Source: Tetraselmis striata
Taxonomy: Eukaryota; Chlorophyta; Chlorodendrophyceae; Chlorodendrales; Chlorodendraceae
Direction: 5' to 3'
Length of the DNA: 64,000 nt
Assembly: GCA_006384855.1 (NCBI GenBank)
Contig: VCJN01001268.1
Coordinates: 1 to 64,000, forward strand
The position numbers and the translations under genes are program-made. Positions 1 through 12,300 of this stretch are shown piece after piece. The stretch's first letter is position 1; each line of letters begins with the position of its first letter. The notes below the pieces were generated by a model. The model was not told where the DNA came from. It made no database searches and was given only the letters and a program-made list of their open reading frames with translations.

Positions 1-924
1 CTTGGCCATCTGCACACCGGCAGAGAGAATGCCGCCCAGGGTACCATGCACGCAAGCCGAGACCCGCTGCAACAGCCCCCGCCGTGTGCGCGACAGGTGA
101 CGGCGGAACTCAGCAGGTTGGCCGGCGGCAAAGTTTCGAAGTGCCTGAACGGATTGACCACGAAGAAAGCAAGAGGTCGGGGCGGAAGGACCGCCAGGGA
201 AGTTGCGCACAGCCAACAGCACCGCGAAGATGTAGACCACAGTCAAAGCGGACTTCCCGAGTCGGCCGCGGTCCTCAACCACAAAAGGGTAGTACCGGTG
301 AACACCCTGCACTGGGGCGGAAGACGCCCGGTCCGCTGCCAACTTAGCATGCTCCGCCTCGGTCGCCGCGATTCCCGGGATGCACCAGCGGGGGTCGTTG
401 CTCCAAGTGGGGGTCGTGGAGGACACGCACGCGAAGTCGATCATGTAATCGCACGCTGCCCCTCCCCACCCCGCCAGCGTCAGGTCCGACGGCCGCGAGC
501 GGTCCGTTGGGCGCAGCCCACTCGTCTCAAGGGTCAAGTCGCCGGCTCCCGAGCGGTCCCGGTCAAGCACCGCCCCCGCATCAATTGCCACAGATGCCCA
601 CAGATTCTTCAAAGCGGTATGCATGCGGTGCTTGTAGTTCGCTACGGGGCATATGGGTAGATGATCCACGATGAAATCCGTAGCGCTCCGGTTCGAGCCA
701 TCCGTAGAGCGAAGCCATAAGGGATCAATACCACACGTGGGGCCAGGGCAAGTGACAAGCGCGGAACCTCCGCGCGGGCAAAGAGCTTGGCGATAGCTCA
801 TCATCCCTTGGCGATTTAGCGAGTACCGGGGCCGATAGCTCGCAGTGATCAGCGGCGATACGATCGGATTACGACCGGGTACAACCGGGTACAGCCGAAA
901 ATCCACGATTACGGGCCGTTACGA
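1..924 (-). mobile_element. C-terminal part of an RLE-type non-LTR retrotransposon ORF (runs off the left edge)
   Basis: The minus strand is open without a stop from about 924 down to base 1, so the ORF continues outside the window. Reading 5' to 3' the protein shows a Cys/His cluster (TCPGPTCG, then DHLPICPVANYKHR) followed by RSRPSDLTL, a downstream DYMIDFACV, EAEHAKL and YYPFVVEDRGRLG. A CCHC finger followed by an (R/K)P-D...D motif is the layout of the restriction-like endonuclease at the end of R2/CRE/NeSL-type elements and of related algal reverse-transcriptase proteins. The Cys-to-His linker is longer than usual. No reverse-transcriptase domain lies upstream within the window side, so this is a 5'-truncated copy or a separate ORF. 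The family is inferred from motif order, not from an alignment. Confidence 0.55.
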
Positions 925-1007
925 CTACGTTACGACCCAGACCGTAAGCGTAGTAGTAAAGTGTGCGCCAACGGCGCTCCTTCAGCATGCCGATACCCTT
1001 CTTGAAG

Positions 1008-1230
1008 TTTGTCTTGTACAAGCAACTCCTCAGAAATGGGATTACCCACAGGATAAAGCTTCAAGCCAAGAACGTTGAACAGTTTCTCAACGCTTGTGAT
1101 GCCTGATGTGTCTTGTAGTTTGTCTTGTACAAGCAACTCCTCAGAAATAAGATTACCAACAGGATAAAGCTTCAAGCCAAGAACGTTGTACAGTTTCTCA
1201 ACGCTTGTGATGCCTGATGTGTCCTTGTTG
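1008..1230 (-). repeat. Two tandem copies of a 111-bp in-frame repeat
   Basis: A unit of 111 bp (37 codons) occurs twice; the anchor gtcttgtac lies at 1011 and again at 1122. On the minus strand both units stay in one frame and encode near-identical peptides containing SGITSVEK, NVLGLKLYPVGN and ISEELLVQDKLQ. The length is a multiple of three and the few differences keep the frame open, which suggests past selection as protein. The family was not recognised. Confidence 0.75.
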
Positions 1231-1249
1231 TCAACCGTGCGCTGTTGGA

Positions 1250-2086
1250 CTACGCTTGGGTCTGTCGCATCACGGCACATACGACGTCGCTGTTCCAGCA
1301 AGCGCTCCTATCGTCTCTTTGGCGAATCGCCTCAGCAACATTTAAGCGTGCTTGATCCTGAGCTGCCATGGATGAGTCGTCGAGTCGCGCTTGTGTTTCT
1401 TCCAATCGATGCATGCAATGTTGCGTCGCTGCTGCATCGTGATGTAGTGATTGAGCGCGAGCCTCAACTTGTTGCGCCTCATCAGCATGCACCGAGGATG
1501 CACGCCATGCCTCGAGGAGAACTCGAATATGGACATCGTTTGCTGCTTACTTCGCTTTTGCCTGCATGGAAGCTTGCAGTGCGGTGTCATATCGCTCGGC
1601 GGTCGAGTGGACAGCAACCATGTCAGCACGTTCTGCTACTTCGCCCATGGAGGACAGAGCATTTGTGATCTCCGTCGAAGCCACAAATAACTGGCCCTCC
1701 AAGAGCGCAATGTGATATGCTGATGTCAAACGTGTTTTGCTATTGCCGCTATTCTTGGACTTGTGATTAGACAAAGCTTGCTGCTGATAGTCGTCACAAC
1801 AGAAGCCCACGACTGCCGCCGGGTCCTGGAGGATCCAGTAGCACCAACACGTATATACCGACGAACCCATGGGCTTGAGAGCACTCGTGTAAATGAGTTT
1901 ATTTCCATCACACCATATGTCAGTAAGCAAACATAGCAATAATGCTGAGTTTTCATAGAAAAAAACTGTACTTACCAAAGCCAACATACACATCAAACAT
2001 GCAATGCAAACGCACTGGCCGGAACAGTCATGCATGATGGGTTCTTTCTTCAGAAAAGTGTCAATTGACGGGCTGCCCACATACAT
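1250..2086 (-). pseudogene. Degraded ORF of unknown function, polar/coiled-coil-like
   Basis: One minus-strand frame is open from 2086 to 1250 apart from a single TAA at 1547-1549. It encodes a Cys/aromatic-rich segment (for example CDGNKLIYTS and WILQDPAAVVGFCCDDY) and then an Ala/Gln/Glu-rich helical stretch (SMGEVAERADMVAVHS, then QQVEARAQSLHHDAAATQ). A frame change near 1300 would lead into the 37-residue repeats next to it. The shared composition and strand suggest one gene broken by a stop and a frameshift. Readthrough or an unseen intron cannot be excluded. I do not recognise the family. Confidence 0.35.
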
Positions 2087-2799
2087 GATAGCGAAACGAA
2101 ATACTCCAAAGTTCCCTTCGGCTTGCAGTGTGATCGCGTTCTTATTTCTCTTGCATCCTTTCGCATGGTTCGTCCCACAACACGAGCAGAACCAACATTG
2201 TGTAGCATTTCTACCCGCCCTGACTTAGGCTACGCACTTGGTGGTTTGGCGGACATTGCGAAGCAGCATGCACACACGGTAAGTGCACTATGTGCCTGCG
2301 CGTAGCAGCTCACTGGTTATGGGCTTCACGACCCATATACGTTGCCCCGCGCAGCATTCGGCAGTCGCGCAGCAACGGTACATGCACCTACTTGAATCCG
2401 AGCAACGTGGCTCTATGCCCAAAGAAGGAGATCTCCAGCCTTTAGTCCCAACCAGAAACATCACGGCAACAACACCCATGCCAGCCTCGCGCAAAAGCGG
2501 TAACATCTACCCGCGCACCGCCGCTCTAAACCCATAGTAGCAGCCCCCCGGCTCCGCCAACCCGCAGGGCAGGCATCTGCACCGCAATCCTACAATCAGA
2601 TGTGCGTCGGCCGACACGCAAGTTGGCGACTGCACCGTAGTATGGGTGTGGCGCAGCACCGCTCGCCGGCGGGAGCCGGGTTGGAGTACGCTTTATTTGA
2701 CCAGCCCGCGCCTCAAGCATGCGCCGCGGGCGACCGACGGAACCATCAGGAACCCTCGGAGATGGCGGGAGGTCGCGGAGTACCCCGCTTAATTCGGCC

Positions 2800-4332
2800 A
2801 CGCTGAAGCGCGTGGTGGCATCGGACTGGTCCATTCCTTGCGTCAACGTAGCCATTTCGCAGAGCCATCCCGCGTATTACAACGCGCGCGCACAACGCCG
2901 CCGTATCGACTACACGCGATATCTCGCGACTGTACATTACGGCTTTCTTGAACTTGTAGACGATTGCCGCTTTTACCCCCGGGAGTCCCACACGATAGGA
3001 AAATTAACTCTTAATAAAAAATATATTTGGCATCAAAGATGTAGACGTCCAAAAGGCACATTGTTTAAAACTCAGTTCGGCCAGTTGGATTTGTTGGTGA
3101 TGCGATTTGGCCTGTCTAATCATCTAATGCCCTCTTAGCGTTTCAACGTTGGATGAATAATTATGTCTTACAGCCACACAAAACACATTAATACTTGTTT
3201 ATCTTGACGATGTTCTGATATTCAGCAAAGCACTCGACTAACACTTAATACACATGGATACCACTACGCGTATTCTACTCGCCGATAGCAACACATTCGC
3301 TTAGGATTGCCAAAGTGCTTCTTTGCCAAAAATGAACTGGAGTATTATATATATGGGCCATATATGGTAAGCCAACATCACACACGCCCTTAAAAAAATA
3401 AAATTGATGCGTTTCGCAACTGGGCCCCGCCCCAAAAAGTGCAAGAGTGCAATAGATACAGCAGTTCCTTGGTTTCTGCATTTTTATAGATAATATGCTA
3501 ATACAGATATACTAATATACTTAATATGTCCATGACAAGTATTCCCACATGGCTGCCCCCCTCTGATATATGCCGAAAAACTCAGCAATTTACTGAAAGA
3601 GAGCGAGTAGATGTCGCCTTTAACGCTTTTTGAAAACGCCTTATGCTCGCGGCCTGGGTCTATATGTCGCCTAAAACAAGACCCGACGTTGACTTCGTAG
3701 TCTCCACCGATGCTTCCAAATATGCCTTGGGCGCTGTCTCACTTCATAAAGACTCAGAGGGCCACTTCCGACAATGTGCCGATATTACGCCAGCGGTTTA
3801 CAACCAACCCACGCTCGATATACCCCACCTATGATGATCAAAAAATGTTAGGTATGGTCTGCGCAGTAAACGAATGGCGCTGTTATAATATAGAGGGCAG
3901 CTAAAATCACGATTATTACCGACCATGCCACATGCATTATCCCACTTGCCACACCCGCCGCGCACCGGCAAACCTGCACTGGCAATAATATCATATCGAA
4001 ACTTATTAGCCTCTCGAAATGAGGCTGAAGACTAATCCCATCGCCAAGATTTACGCCACGACTAACCGAACACGACACCCACCTCCTATCTAGACAAGGA
4101 GATAGAAGCAAATATGCGCGATTTCCTCTTGACTACGTGTCACCTGCAAATTAATCCGGAGTTTATTAATAGCATCCACTACGGCTATACAACCGACGCA
4201 AATTCTTGTGGCAGCCGCGTTCCCAATGGCATTACGTTTGATCCCAACGACGAATTGTACATTGGATGGCTGATAAAGTCTGTCTGCCTACGTCGGATAA
4301 ATGCCTCAAACAGTCCTGCGCGGTGTCGATGA
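2800..4332 (+). pseudogene. Ty3/gypsy pol relic (RT, RNase H, possible integrase remains)
   Basis: Fragments in several plus-strand frames follow the order of a Ty3/gypsy pol. Near 3072-3120 the peptide FKTQFGQLDLLVMRFGLSN matches the RT segment that precedes the catalytic motif. At 3194-3225 another frame reads LVYLDDVLIFSK, the YxDD box, before a stop. At 3695-3900 FVVSTDASKYALGAV and YPTYDDQKMLGMVCAV match the Ty3/gypsy RNase H start. A short ORF at 4114-4332 lies where integrase would be, but has no diagnostic motif. Stops and frameshifts separate the blocks. No LTRs were seen. It is an old, AT-richer, non-functional copy. Confidence 0.7.
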
Positions 4333-5225
4333 TGTCCTTACTTTGGAGCGCCCATGGCGACAACAACGGCATCGCGAAGCGGTTGGGAGGCGGGGGCAAG
4401 ACAACGCAGGACTGTCAACATAACCTCCGAGCATGTCGCCGTGACTCGGGCCGAGCTCCGTCACCTTCCTCCATACCTCCACGACGGCTTGAACTGACGC
4501 ACACGTTATCGATGCTAACGCTCACGCACACTGACAGAACGCCACGAATCAGTTTCAAGGGCATGGCGAGGGTGGCTGCTGTGAGAGTGGGTGTTGTAAT
4601 GCCCAATGGCAGCCCGCGACCAAGGTTCTGCGGCGAGTGTGTCGAATGGAGCCTTTAAAACCGACGTGGCGCCGCCGAGGCTAGCGCGCACGCACGCTAA
4701 CATGGGGCCAGACGCGGCCGTACGCGTCGCTACGGCTTCTCCAGTACCGTCTTAAGTACTGTTTTGGATTCAGCATCTTGTTTTGTCGATATCCATCCGG
4801 TTTTACCAGCCGAAAAGACAGCAAAAACAACAAATTATAATCAAGTTATGAGGGCCTTTATTTACAACTACCTGTATTAAATCCTTAATGGTAGTAGTAT
4901 TACCCTGGTACCTCTATATATCACTAAAAGGGACCCGCCGTCACGCTGGGCAGCTCAACCGCACTGCCCGCGCATATCACAGGCCCTTCCTGGGCTGGCT
5001 GACCCCCGTGGCCCGTGCCAGGGGACCTAGGGAAATGGGTCAAGGGGTTCCCGGCCAGGGCTTTAGGGTTGTGTGTTCGCGCGGCGAGCTGCAGGGATAG
5101 GGTGTGGTGCGTGACGGCTGTAATCCTTTCACCAAATAAGGAACCCCAGATAAATACTGACATAGCTAGCGACTACATACAGCGGCATTGCGGCATCGGC
5201 CAAGCCCAGTTTTGCATCCGCCACC
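4333..5225. other. No gene recognised
   Basis: I see only overlapping short ORFs without motifs. Base composition changes from GC-rich to AT-rich near 4750-4920 and back again. Confidence 0.4.
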
Positions 5226-5636
5226 CTAGTCGGCCAGAGCCGCCTCTCCCGTGCCCAAAGTTGCCACCGGCGCCAGTGGGAGCTGCGGCGTAGCGGTGGC
5301 GACGGGCTGTGTGCCTGCGGACGGCGGTGATGGGCGGCTGAGCTCGGCCGCGGTTGTGCTGGCCACGGGCAAGATCGGCGCGGGTAACTCACTCGCTTGA
5401 CCTACTCGCAGTTCCGCCAGGGTCAGGGCGTCCTTTACGACGGTCAGGAGCCTCGCCGCTGCCATGAGGTCAGCCTTGACAGGGTCATTAGGCCACGTAG
5501 AAAGGTCGAGGTGGTCGAAGTTGGCTATCGACAGGTCGGCGGTGTAAAGTCGGCGGCGGTAGGTCGGGCGTGCGAGATCGCGGGAAAAAAAGGCGAAAAC
5601 GGTATCGGCTCTTACCGGGCCGATCGCCTCGGTTCA
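5226..5636 (-). CDS. Possible coding exon of unknown function
   Basis: The minus strand is open from about 5636 to 5226. After a TGA it reads through TVFAFFSRDLARPTYRR and ANFDHLDLSTWPNDPVK, a helical stretch with AAARLLTVVKDALTLAELR, and an Ala/Pro/Thr-rich tail. The first half has the balanced composition of a real protein; the tail resembles a low-complexity linker. No start codon or splice site could be fixed. A gag-like retroelement remnant is possible. The family was not recognised. Confidence 0.3.
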
Positions 5637-5639
5637 TTC

Positions 5640-6431
5640 GCCACAGCGTTCGCACTGCTGACCTACCGGGGTGCTGAACCACCAAGGGTGCGTATGGAGG
5701 GCTGCAGTGGGGCTTCTGGGGCGTCTTGTGCCTGCACTGCGCTCTGTCCTGAGTTCGAGCGGGGCCAGCGTGACACCACATCGACGCGATCCGCAATGAC
5801 CTGGTCAACATAAGCACGGCACACCGGCCCCCAGACTTGTAGTCTGCTAACACTGAGGCTTTGTGGAGCCCTTGCTTACATCATGTGTTGGGCCCTAGTG
5901 CCCTAGGATGCCCCCCCGAAACTCCTCGGGGGGCTCAGGGGCTGCAAGAGCCCCGGGCGTGATGACGGCTGCTTCCCAATTGTTCATATTCTCCTTTTTT
6001 AGGGTTTTACTACCTCTAGGATTAACAAGAGGTACCGTACGGTAGTCGCGACAAGCGATACTTTGCCACCCCCCCCCCCCCCCCCCCCCGGGTGTGCTGA
6101 CCTCTGGGCGCGCGCGCACAAATGTACAATAGGTGGTAAGGATTACGTACCCGTATTTGTTGTCGCGTAGGCCACACGCGATCTCCATATGCTATCGCGT
6201 GATGCAATCACCGCCCCACCTACAGGTACCCTGTCGTGTTCCTTCCACGACGCTACTTACGCCGGCGGCCGTCCCCCACTACTACAACAAAATTCCCTGC
6301 ATTCTCCGGCCGGGTGGCGGCGCCGGGCCCTGGCACTGCGCGAAAAAAGCTGATATATTGTATACCGTCGGCGAGACCGCAAGTCATACCGCGTAGTCGC
6401 GCAAGAACGCACTTTGGTCGCGGCAGCAAGC
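5640..6431. other. Upstream region of the transporter gene, with a poly-C tract
   Basis: No coding exon is convincing. A run of about 21 C lies at 6069-6089. The 340 bases between it and the ATG at 6432 could hold promoter and 5' UTR, but no clear TATA box was found. Confidence 0.4.
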
Positions 6432-8256
6432 ATGGTTAGCCGGGACGAGGAAGACAGCGCGGGAATGCAGGCGCCGCTGCTGGGGGACGCCGCAGCCGAT
6501 GGTGTGGGCGCGGCAGGCGAGGAGGCGCCGCCGGAGGGGCTGGCGGTGGAGGGCAAGGCGACCGGCTTTGGCACCGGCGTCAACATCGCCAACAACATAA
6601 TCGGTGGGAGCCCCCCACTCCACCACCCAATAAAAAAGAGTTCGATTTATTGACGGCCTCGGTCATACTCTTGCTTTGCTGGCTTGGATTATTCATTGAG
6701 CGCCACTCTCTGCGTATGCCTCGGCCCACCAGGCGCTGGCATGCTGTCCCTGCCATACGTGCTCCGCGAGGCATCGTTGGCCTTCGGGCTGGCGATAATC
6801 GTGGCGGTCTGCCTCGCGGCGATGCTGTCCTTCTATATGCTGGCCGGCTGCTGCCAGCTGTCAGGGCACGCGGACTACCGGCGCATCGGCACTGCCGCGT
6901 TCGGGCCCTCCATGGGGCGCGCCATCCAAGCCACGGTGTTGTGCTACACCGTCATGGCATGCGTCTCCTTCCTCGTGCTGGTGCCCCCCCCCCCCCCCCC
7001 CCCCCACCTCGTCATGCGGCGCCGCTTCTTTTTACTGTCATCTGTTCCTGCGCCAATGCTAGCAATTTAGCTAACCCCACTCCCCTTCGGTTTCCTCCCC
7101 GCATCTTTCCCACTGGAAGCTGGGCGATCTGGTGCCAAGCGTGGTGCTCAAGCTTACCGGCGGAGAGGGCCCAATGGCCGCACTCCTGGGTTCGCGCGTG
7201 CCAGCGGTGCCGGTGCTCGGCCTCGCTCTCCTGCTCCCCATGAGCTGCGTGCGCGACCTGCGCCACTTCCAGCACTCCTCCGCCTTCGCGTTGTGCTGCG
7301 ATTTCATCGCCGCGGGCGTCATCGTGGGGCACTTCCTCACCGGCGGCGGCACCGGCGGCGGCCCGCGTGTCGCGGAGAGCGTCAACTGGGCCTCACCCGG
7401 CATGTCGGCGCTCACCACCATGCCAATCGTCGTCGTCGCCGCCAACGCGCACTACAACGCGCCAAGGTGCGCTCATTGCGCCAAGCGAGCGTACCAATGC
7501 ACTATTCTCCCTCATCGTTGAGCTTCCAAAACAATGGCCCCAAGCTTGGTGTGGCCTAGTTAGGGCATGGCTCCCTAAATACAGCAAAGAGGGAGAATTG
7601 CGCGCGTACCCCCCCCCTCTGACGTGATGCTGTGCCACAGGTACTACGCGGAGCTTCGCGACCGCTCCACCGCGCGCCTTGGCGTCATCGTGGGCTCGGC
7701 CTTGTCCCTGTGCGTCGTGGTGTACCTGGCCGTGGCACTTGCGGGATACCTCGAGTACGGCGCCGTCACCCAGGGGGACATGTTCAACACCTACCCCGCC
7801 TCCGACGGCGCCGCCACAGCCGGCCGCGCCGCGCTGTCCGTCCACCTCGCCATGACGTTCCCGCTCATCTTCAACGCGCTGCGCTTGTCGGTGCACACGC
7901 TCTTCTTCCGCGGCAGCGCCTCCGACATGAGCGCACGGCGCGCGGCGACTTACGCGGCCGTTCTTGTCCCGCCGCTTGTGGTGGTGGGCGCCGCGCTGCC
8001 GGAGATTGCCACGGTGTTTGCCTTCAATGGCTCCCTGTTTGGCGCACTCATCGTGTACATCTACCCCGCCGCCATGTACGCCCGGTTGAGCCGGCAGGCA
8101 GGGGTAGCCGGGGCGTTGTGGGGCACTGCCATCCCCGCCGCCGTGGGCGCCTTTGGCGTCTTCCTCATGGTGACGGGCGCCACCGTCACTGCCCTCAAGC
8201 AAGCCGGCCAATTGGAGGCGGCCACGCTGGCAGAGAATGCAATACTCCTTGGCTAA
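6432..8256 (+). CDS. AVT6/SLC38-like amino-acid transporter (AAAP family), four exons
   Basis: Proposed exons are 6432-6603, 6733-6980, 7120-7466 and 7641-8256, giving 460 residues. All introns are GT-AG and phases agree. The exon 1-2 join creates the family signature NIIGAGMLSLPYVLREASL, split within a Gly codon, which fixes that boundary. About eleven hydrophobic segments follow, for example GLAIIVAVCLAAMLSFYML and LGVIVGSALSLCVVVYLAV. The acidic N-terminus (SRDEEDSAG...PLLGD) contains a dileucine-like PLL, which is common in vacuolar members. Family members move neutral or acidic amino acids across vacuolar or plasma membranes with protons or sodium; substrate and membrane here are inferred. 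Intron 2 starts GTG and runs straight into about 20 C. A 412-residue antisense ORF covers the same DNA and is treated as a shadow. Confidence 0.9.
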
Positions 8257-9345
8257 CTGACGAGTAGGCGTGTGCAGCTTTGCATGAATCCGATGCCAAA
8301 CAATGCGTCCAATGTTAGTATGCGCGATTTGTGATTTATTTCCACGACACATGGATCTGCTCGAGATGAGGACATGGGGCCGTGGAGCATCCCAATGTGG
8401 CAACATGAGGGGGTGGCTAAAGTGTTTCATGACCGACAAAGATGCCGTCCATGGTTGTCCAGGGCAAGCAGGCAGCATGGAGGTGCCACGGGGATGCAAC
8501 AACACCGGGGTGGGGGTTGCCCCAACTCGCAATACTCGAATGGGCCGACGCCCAAACGGGTCGGGCGGGCCTTTTGCGGTGAGTGCCGGGTGTGTTGTTG
8601 GCGGTGTTTTAGACGGTGATTCATTCCGCAAGACTGATAGGAGGGCAATGACGGAGTTTCCAAAACAGTGTTGGACATTCTGTCACTGGCCTCCAGTTAG
8701 TATTGCGGAATGCTCCAGCAATTTGCTTGACAACCGTCGCCAACTAAGTCAGGGCTTTCCGTAACTGGATCGCTGCCTAAACGGCCGCTGTAGAGACGCG
8801 GCAAGGGTGTCACTGTTGCCAGTCCTGTCACGGGGGCGAAAACAAAGTGGGCAATATCCCACCCTCACAGAGGGCAGTGTCTACGTGGTATGTATGCATA
8901 GGTTGGTGGCGTGAATAGAGCAATAGACATCCTCAAATGCACTAGTTGGTCGGGTAGCTCGACAGCATGCCGGGCCTACATATTGTACTGTGTTAGTGCA
9001 TGCATGCATTCAGTAATATTACTGCATATGTTGATAAAAGACTCATCATGAATGTTTCAACAACTCGTCACGTTTCAGGTGAGAATCGGATGCCCCGTAA
9101 ATCGTGATGGTTACTGCGGATAAGCAGCGCTCCATCAAGGCGTGGAGTGCCTCCACATGTCGATTGGGCAGCTGCGCCTGCCCGGTTGTAAATACTTGTT
9201 ACACGCCAGGCGCTCTACTACGGTCCGGGCAGCCTGCCAGCCAGCCCGTTGCGTTGCTCATCCTGAGAGGGACAGCCCCCGGCCGTCCCGGGCCACCGTG
9301 CCCGCCTGCGCTTGAAAGTGTCCCCATGCGGCACGAGGCCCCGTC
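8257..9345. other. Space between the convergent transporter and KEA genes, no gene seen
   Basis: The transporter stop (8256) and the KEA stop (9346) face each other. The interval holds both 3' ends and AT-rich stretches near 8980-9060. No ORF has recognisable motifs. Confidence 0.5.
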
Positions 9346-12300
9346 TCATGCCGGCGCCGGCGCGTCCTTGCTGGCGGGAGAATCCTTGGCCGCCTCCCCC
9401 TCGTCCTTGGGGTCCTTGGCGAAGCCATAGCCCATGCTGGAGCCGTGGTCGTCGCACAGCGCCTTCAGCTCGCTGAGGTGCAGCCGGCGGAAGTCCTCCA
9501 GCGAGGCGGCCACCTCCTCCGCCGGCATCTTGAGCTCACGCAGCACGGCCGCCGCCAGCTGCAGGCTGGGCTCCAGGATCTCGGGCACCACCGCAAATGC
9601 GCCGGCCTGTGCCGCAGCGGCAACGCCGTCATCAGAGACGGACGGGCAGAACCCAAAAGAAACACCAATGGATAACACCAATAGCCCACTGAGAAATGAT
9701 CACATTGTGTTCCAAAATATATTACACGCATTTAATAAAAAAGTGTAGGCGCATTTCTTATTCAATTAAAGAACATTTTTTTCTGTTGCAATGTCATCAA
9801 TACTCAAATAGTGGCGCGGTAGTGCCAAAACACACCGCCGTTTTTGTATACCTGCAAAATGATGAAACCAATAATACTAGGTATATTCAAGGTACATCCC
9901 TTGTCCGCTCGGTAGAGCGGTCGTCTCGTGTGCGAGAGGTACCGGGTTCGATTCCTGGCCGTTGTATTTCGGCAATATCGGCCCGGCGTGTCCCGGGTTT
10001 ACTCGGTTGATGCATTAGGGTCGAAGGATAGAAGACGCTAGCGTAACGCGTAACGCAGCGAATACTGCGATATGATTGGCTGCGAAGTTTACGCTCTCAG
10101 CAACATCGATCACCGAATATACCTGAGAGGATAGAAGACGCTCGTGCGACTCCATGTCACGCGTCACGCGGGCCTGGGGTTCCGTGCTACCGCGCCCCGG
10201 TCAACAGCGGCATTGCGAGCCGAATCCACCCCCGATCGGCCACTGCCCACTGCCACCTAACTCACCCCCGCCGCCGCTACCCGTTACCCGCTGATACAGG
10301 GTAGTCACTATGTCCTCTCGTGGCACTGGGGATGGTAGTTCCGCACGCGCTTCGCGGCACCAACGGCGGTCGGCCGAGAAGGGTGCCCGCGCCTCCGGTT
10401 CCCTGGACGCTGATCCTCACCCCTGTCCTCTCAGTTCACCGCCGCCTAGACGCAGCATACGACCCGGCAAAACCGGGGCGCGCGGCGAGGGTACTACGGG
10501 TGGGGTCATACTGCCCGATCATGGCGGCGGTGGCTGTGGATCTTGCGCAATGTGCGACGCAAAGCCGCGCCGCGGGGTCATACAGGCGTTACGCGTAACG
10601 TTTTTTTGGGGACTTTTTTCATTTCGAATTTTGCCCAAAAAAGTATCCGTTACGGTTTGTGACGAGTATTCCGGAATACTCGTCACGCCGGGAAGTGACG
10701 CTCCGGTGACGCCTCGATCGACGTGGCACGTTCTGGTGCGAGTATTTAGCGTTACGCGTTACGCAAGCGTCTTCTATCCTTCGACCCTTAGCCCTTCGGG
10801 GTTCGAATGAGGCAATGGTCTATGGGCTATGCCAGACCTACGACTGCAGTTGGCGCACGAGGTCAAGTGCTGGGGCGGCTTCGGCCGATGTCCCGGGGCG
10901 AACTTTACTTTACTTTTACTAGGTATATTCAGGTATACAATTACGATTATCTATCGTTTATGAACAGTCCCCTGGGCGGGTGCCATTGGCCAGTGTGATG
11001 AGTGATCGATCTGCCGTACCTTCTCCAGGTTGATGCCGTGATCCACGTCGTGCGCGCGCACGTACGTCTTGACGTCCGGGAAGTTCTTGGTGACGGCCCA
11101 GACGGTGCGGTAGTTGGCGCCCGGCGTATCGAGCGCGACGACCACGCAGGCCGCCTTCTCGGCGCGCACGCTGTGCAGCACCGCGGGGGAGCCGGCGTCG
11201 CCGAAAAAGACGGGCATGTCCAGCGCGCGGCCGGCCTGGACGCGGTCGCTGCGCACGTCCAGCGCGACGAACTGGAAGGCGACGTTGGAGATAGGGGGCA
11301 CCGGGGGTGAGTCGGCCGGGAAATCTTTTCTACCATAACACCAATTATTTGGTTTCGGAAATGCACAAATATCACTGATGATGCGAATTGTCGGAAGGTG
11401 GGATGCGTGCGTGTGCGGTCCTCACCGGTATGAGGCGCTCACTGAAGACCTGTGCGATAACCTGCCCCACGCGGCCAAAGCCCGCGATGATAACGTGGCC
11501 GTTGAGGTCGTCCACCTCCGACTCGGCCGGCAGCAGCGCGGTCGTGTCGGCGGAGTTGTCGTTCTTGGAGCCGAGCCACTGGCCGAAGGCCGCGAGGTAA
11601 GGCGTGAGCGCCATGGAGAGCGCGACCACGAGGAAGAGCTGGTTTGAGAGGGCGGCGCTGAGAATACCCGCGCCGACGGCCTCGCCGAACGCGACGAAGG
11701 CAAACTCGCCGCCGGGCGCCAGCATAAAGCCGGTGCGGATGGACGCGATGCGGCTCATGCCAAACATCGGCCCGACGGCCGCCAGCACAGCGGTTTTGCC
11801 GACAATCAGCATGGTAATGCCGGCCTGCGAGGCGACAAGGCAGGGTCGTTCATGGACAGCTGCCGTAGCGGCTGCCCGGGACAAAGTGCGCGAGGGGGGG
11901 GGGGGGGGGAGGGGGGTTACCAGGATTGTCTTCCACTTGGCCACGAACAGCGCGCCGGAGATCTCCATGCCGACGGTCATGAAGAACAGGCCCAGCAGGA
12001 GGCCGCGGTACGGCGCGATGTCGCTCTCCACCTGCAGCGCATACTCGGTCTCCGCCAGCAGCAGGCCCGCCTGCACCGCACCACAACACCAGTCAGAGAG
12101 ACGGAGGAGGGCTCATGCGTTGGCCTTAGCTGCACCATCGAACCGGGGTCGCGGGTCGCATTCAAGTGACGAATTGGAGCTGCTCATTATAAGGTGATAA
12201 TGGATGTTCAATGAGCATAACAACTACGGCCTTTTAAAAGCAGAATAAAGGTGTGTTCTGACATACCGTACATCTTTTGGGCCCCAAATGAGCAGTGCTT

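Noticed and set aside
46-660. 204-codon plus-strand ORF at the left edge
   Set aside because: The minus strand over the same bases carries the retrotransposon endonuclease motifs, so this is its shadow.
7393-8631. 412-codon minus-strand ORF
   Set aside because: It lies antisense to the last transporter exons. Its product is His/Arg/Gly-rich without motifs, as expected for a shadow of GC-rich coding DNA.
9895-9965. tRNA gene
   Set aside because: A- and B-box-like sequence is present, but the anticodon arm does not fold as a normal 5-bp stem with 7-base loop. The flanking target duplications and tail show a SINE.
10310-10810. 166-codon plus-strand ORF
   Set aside because: It lies wholly inside the SINE/MITE nest and partly in a TIR; no transposase motif is present.
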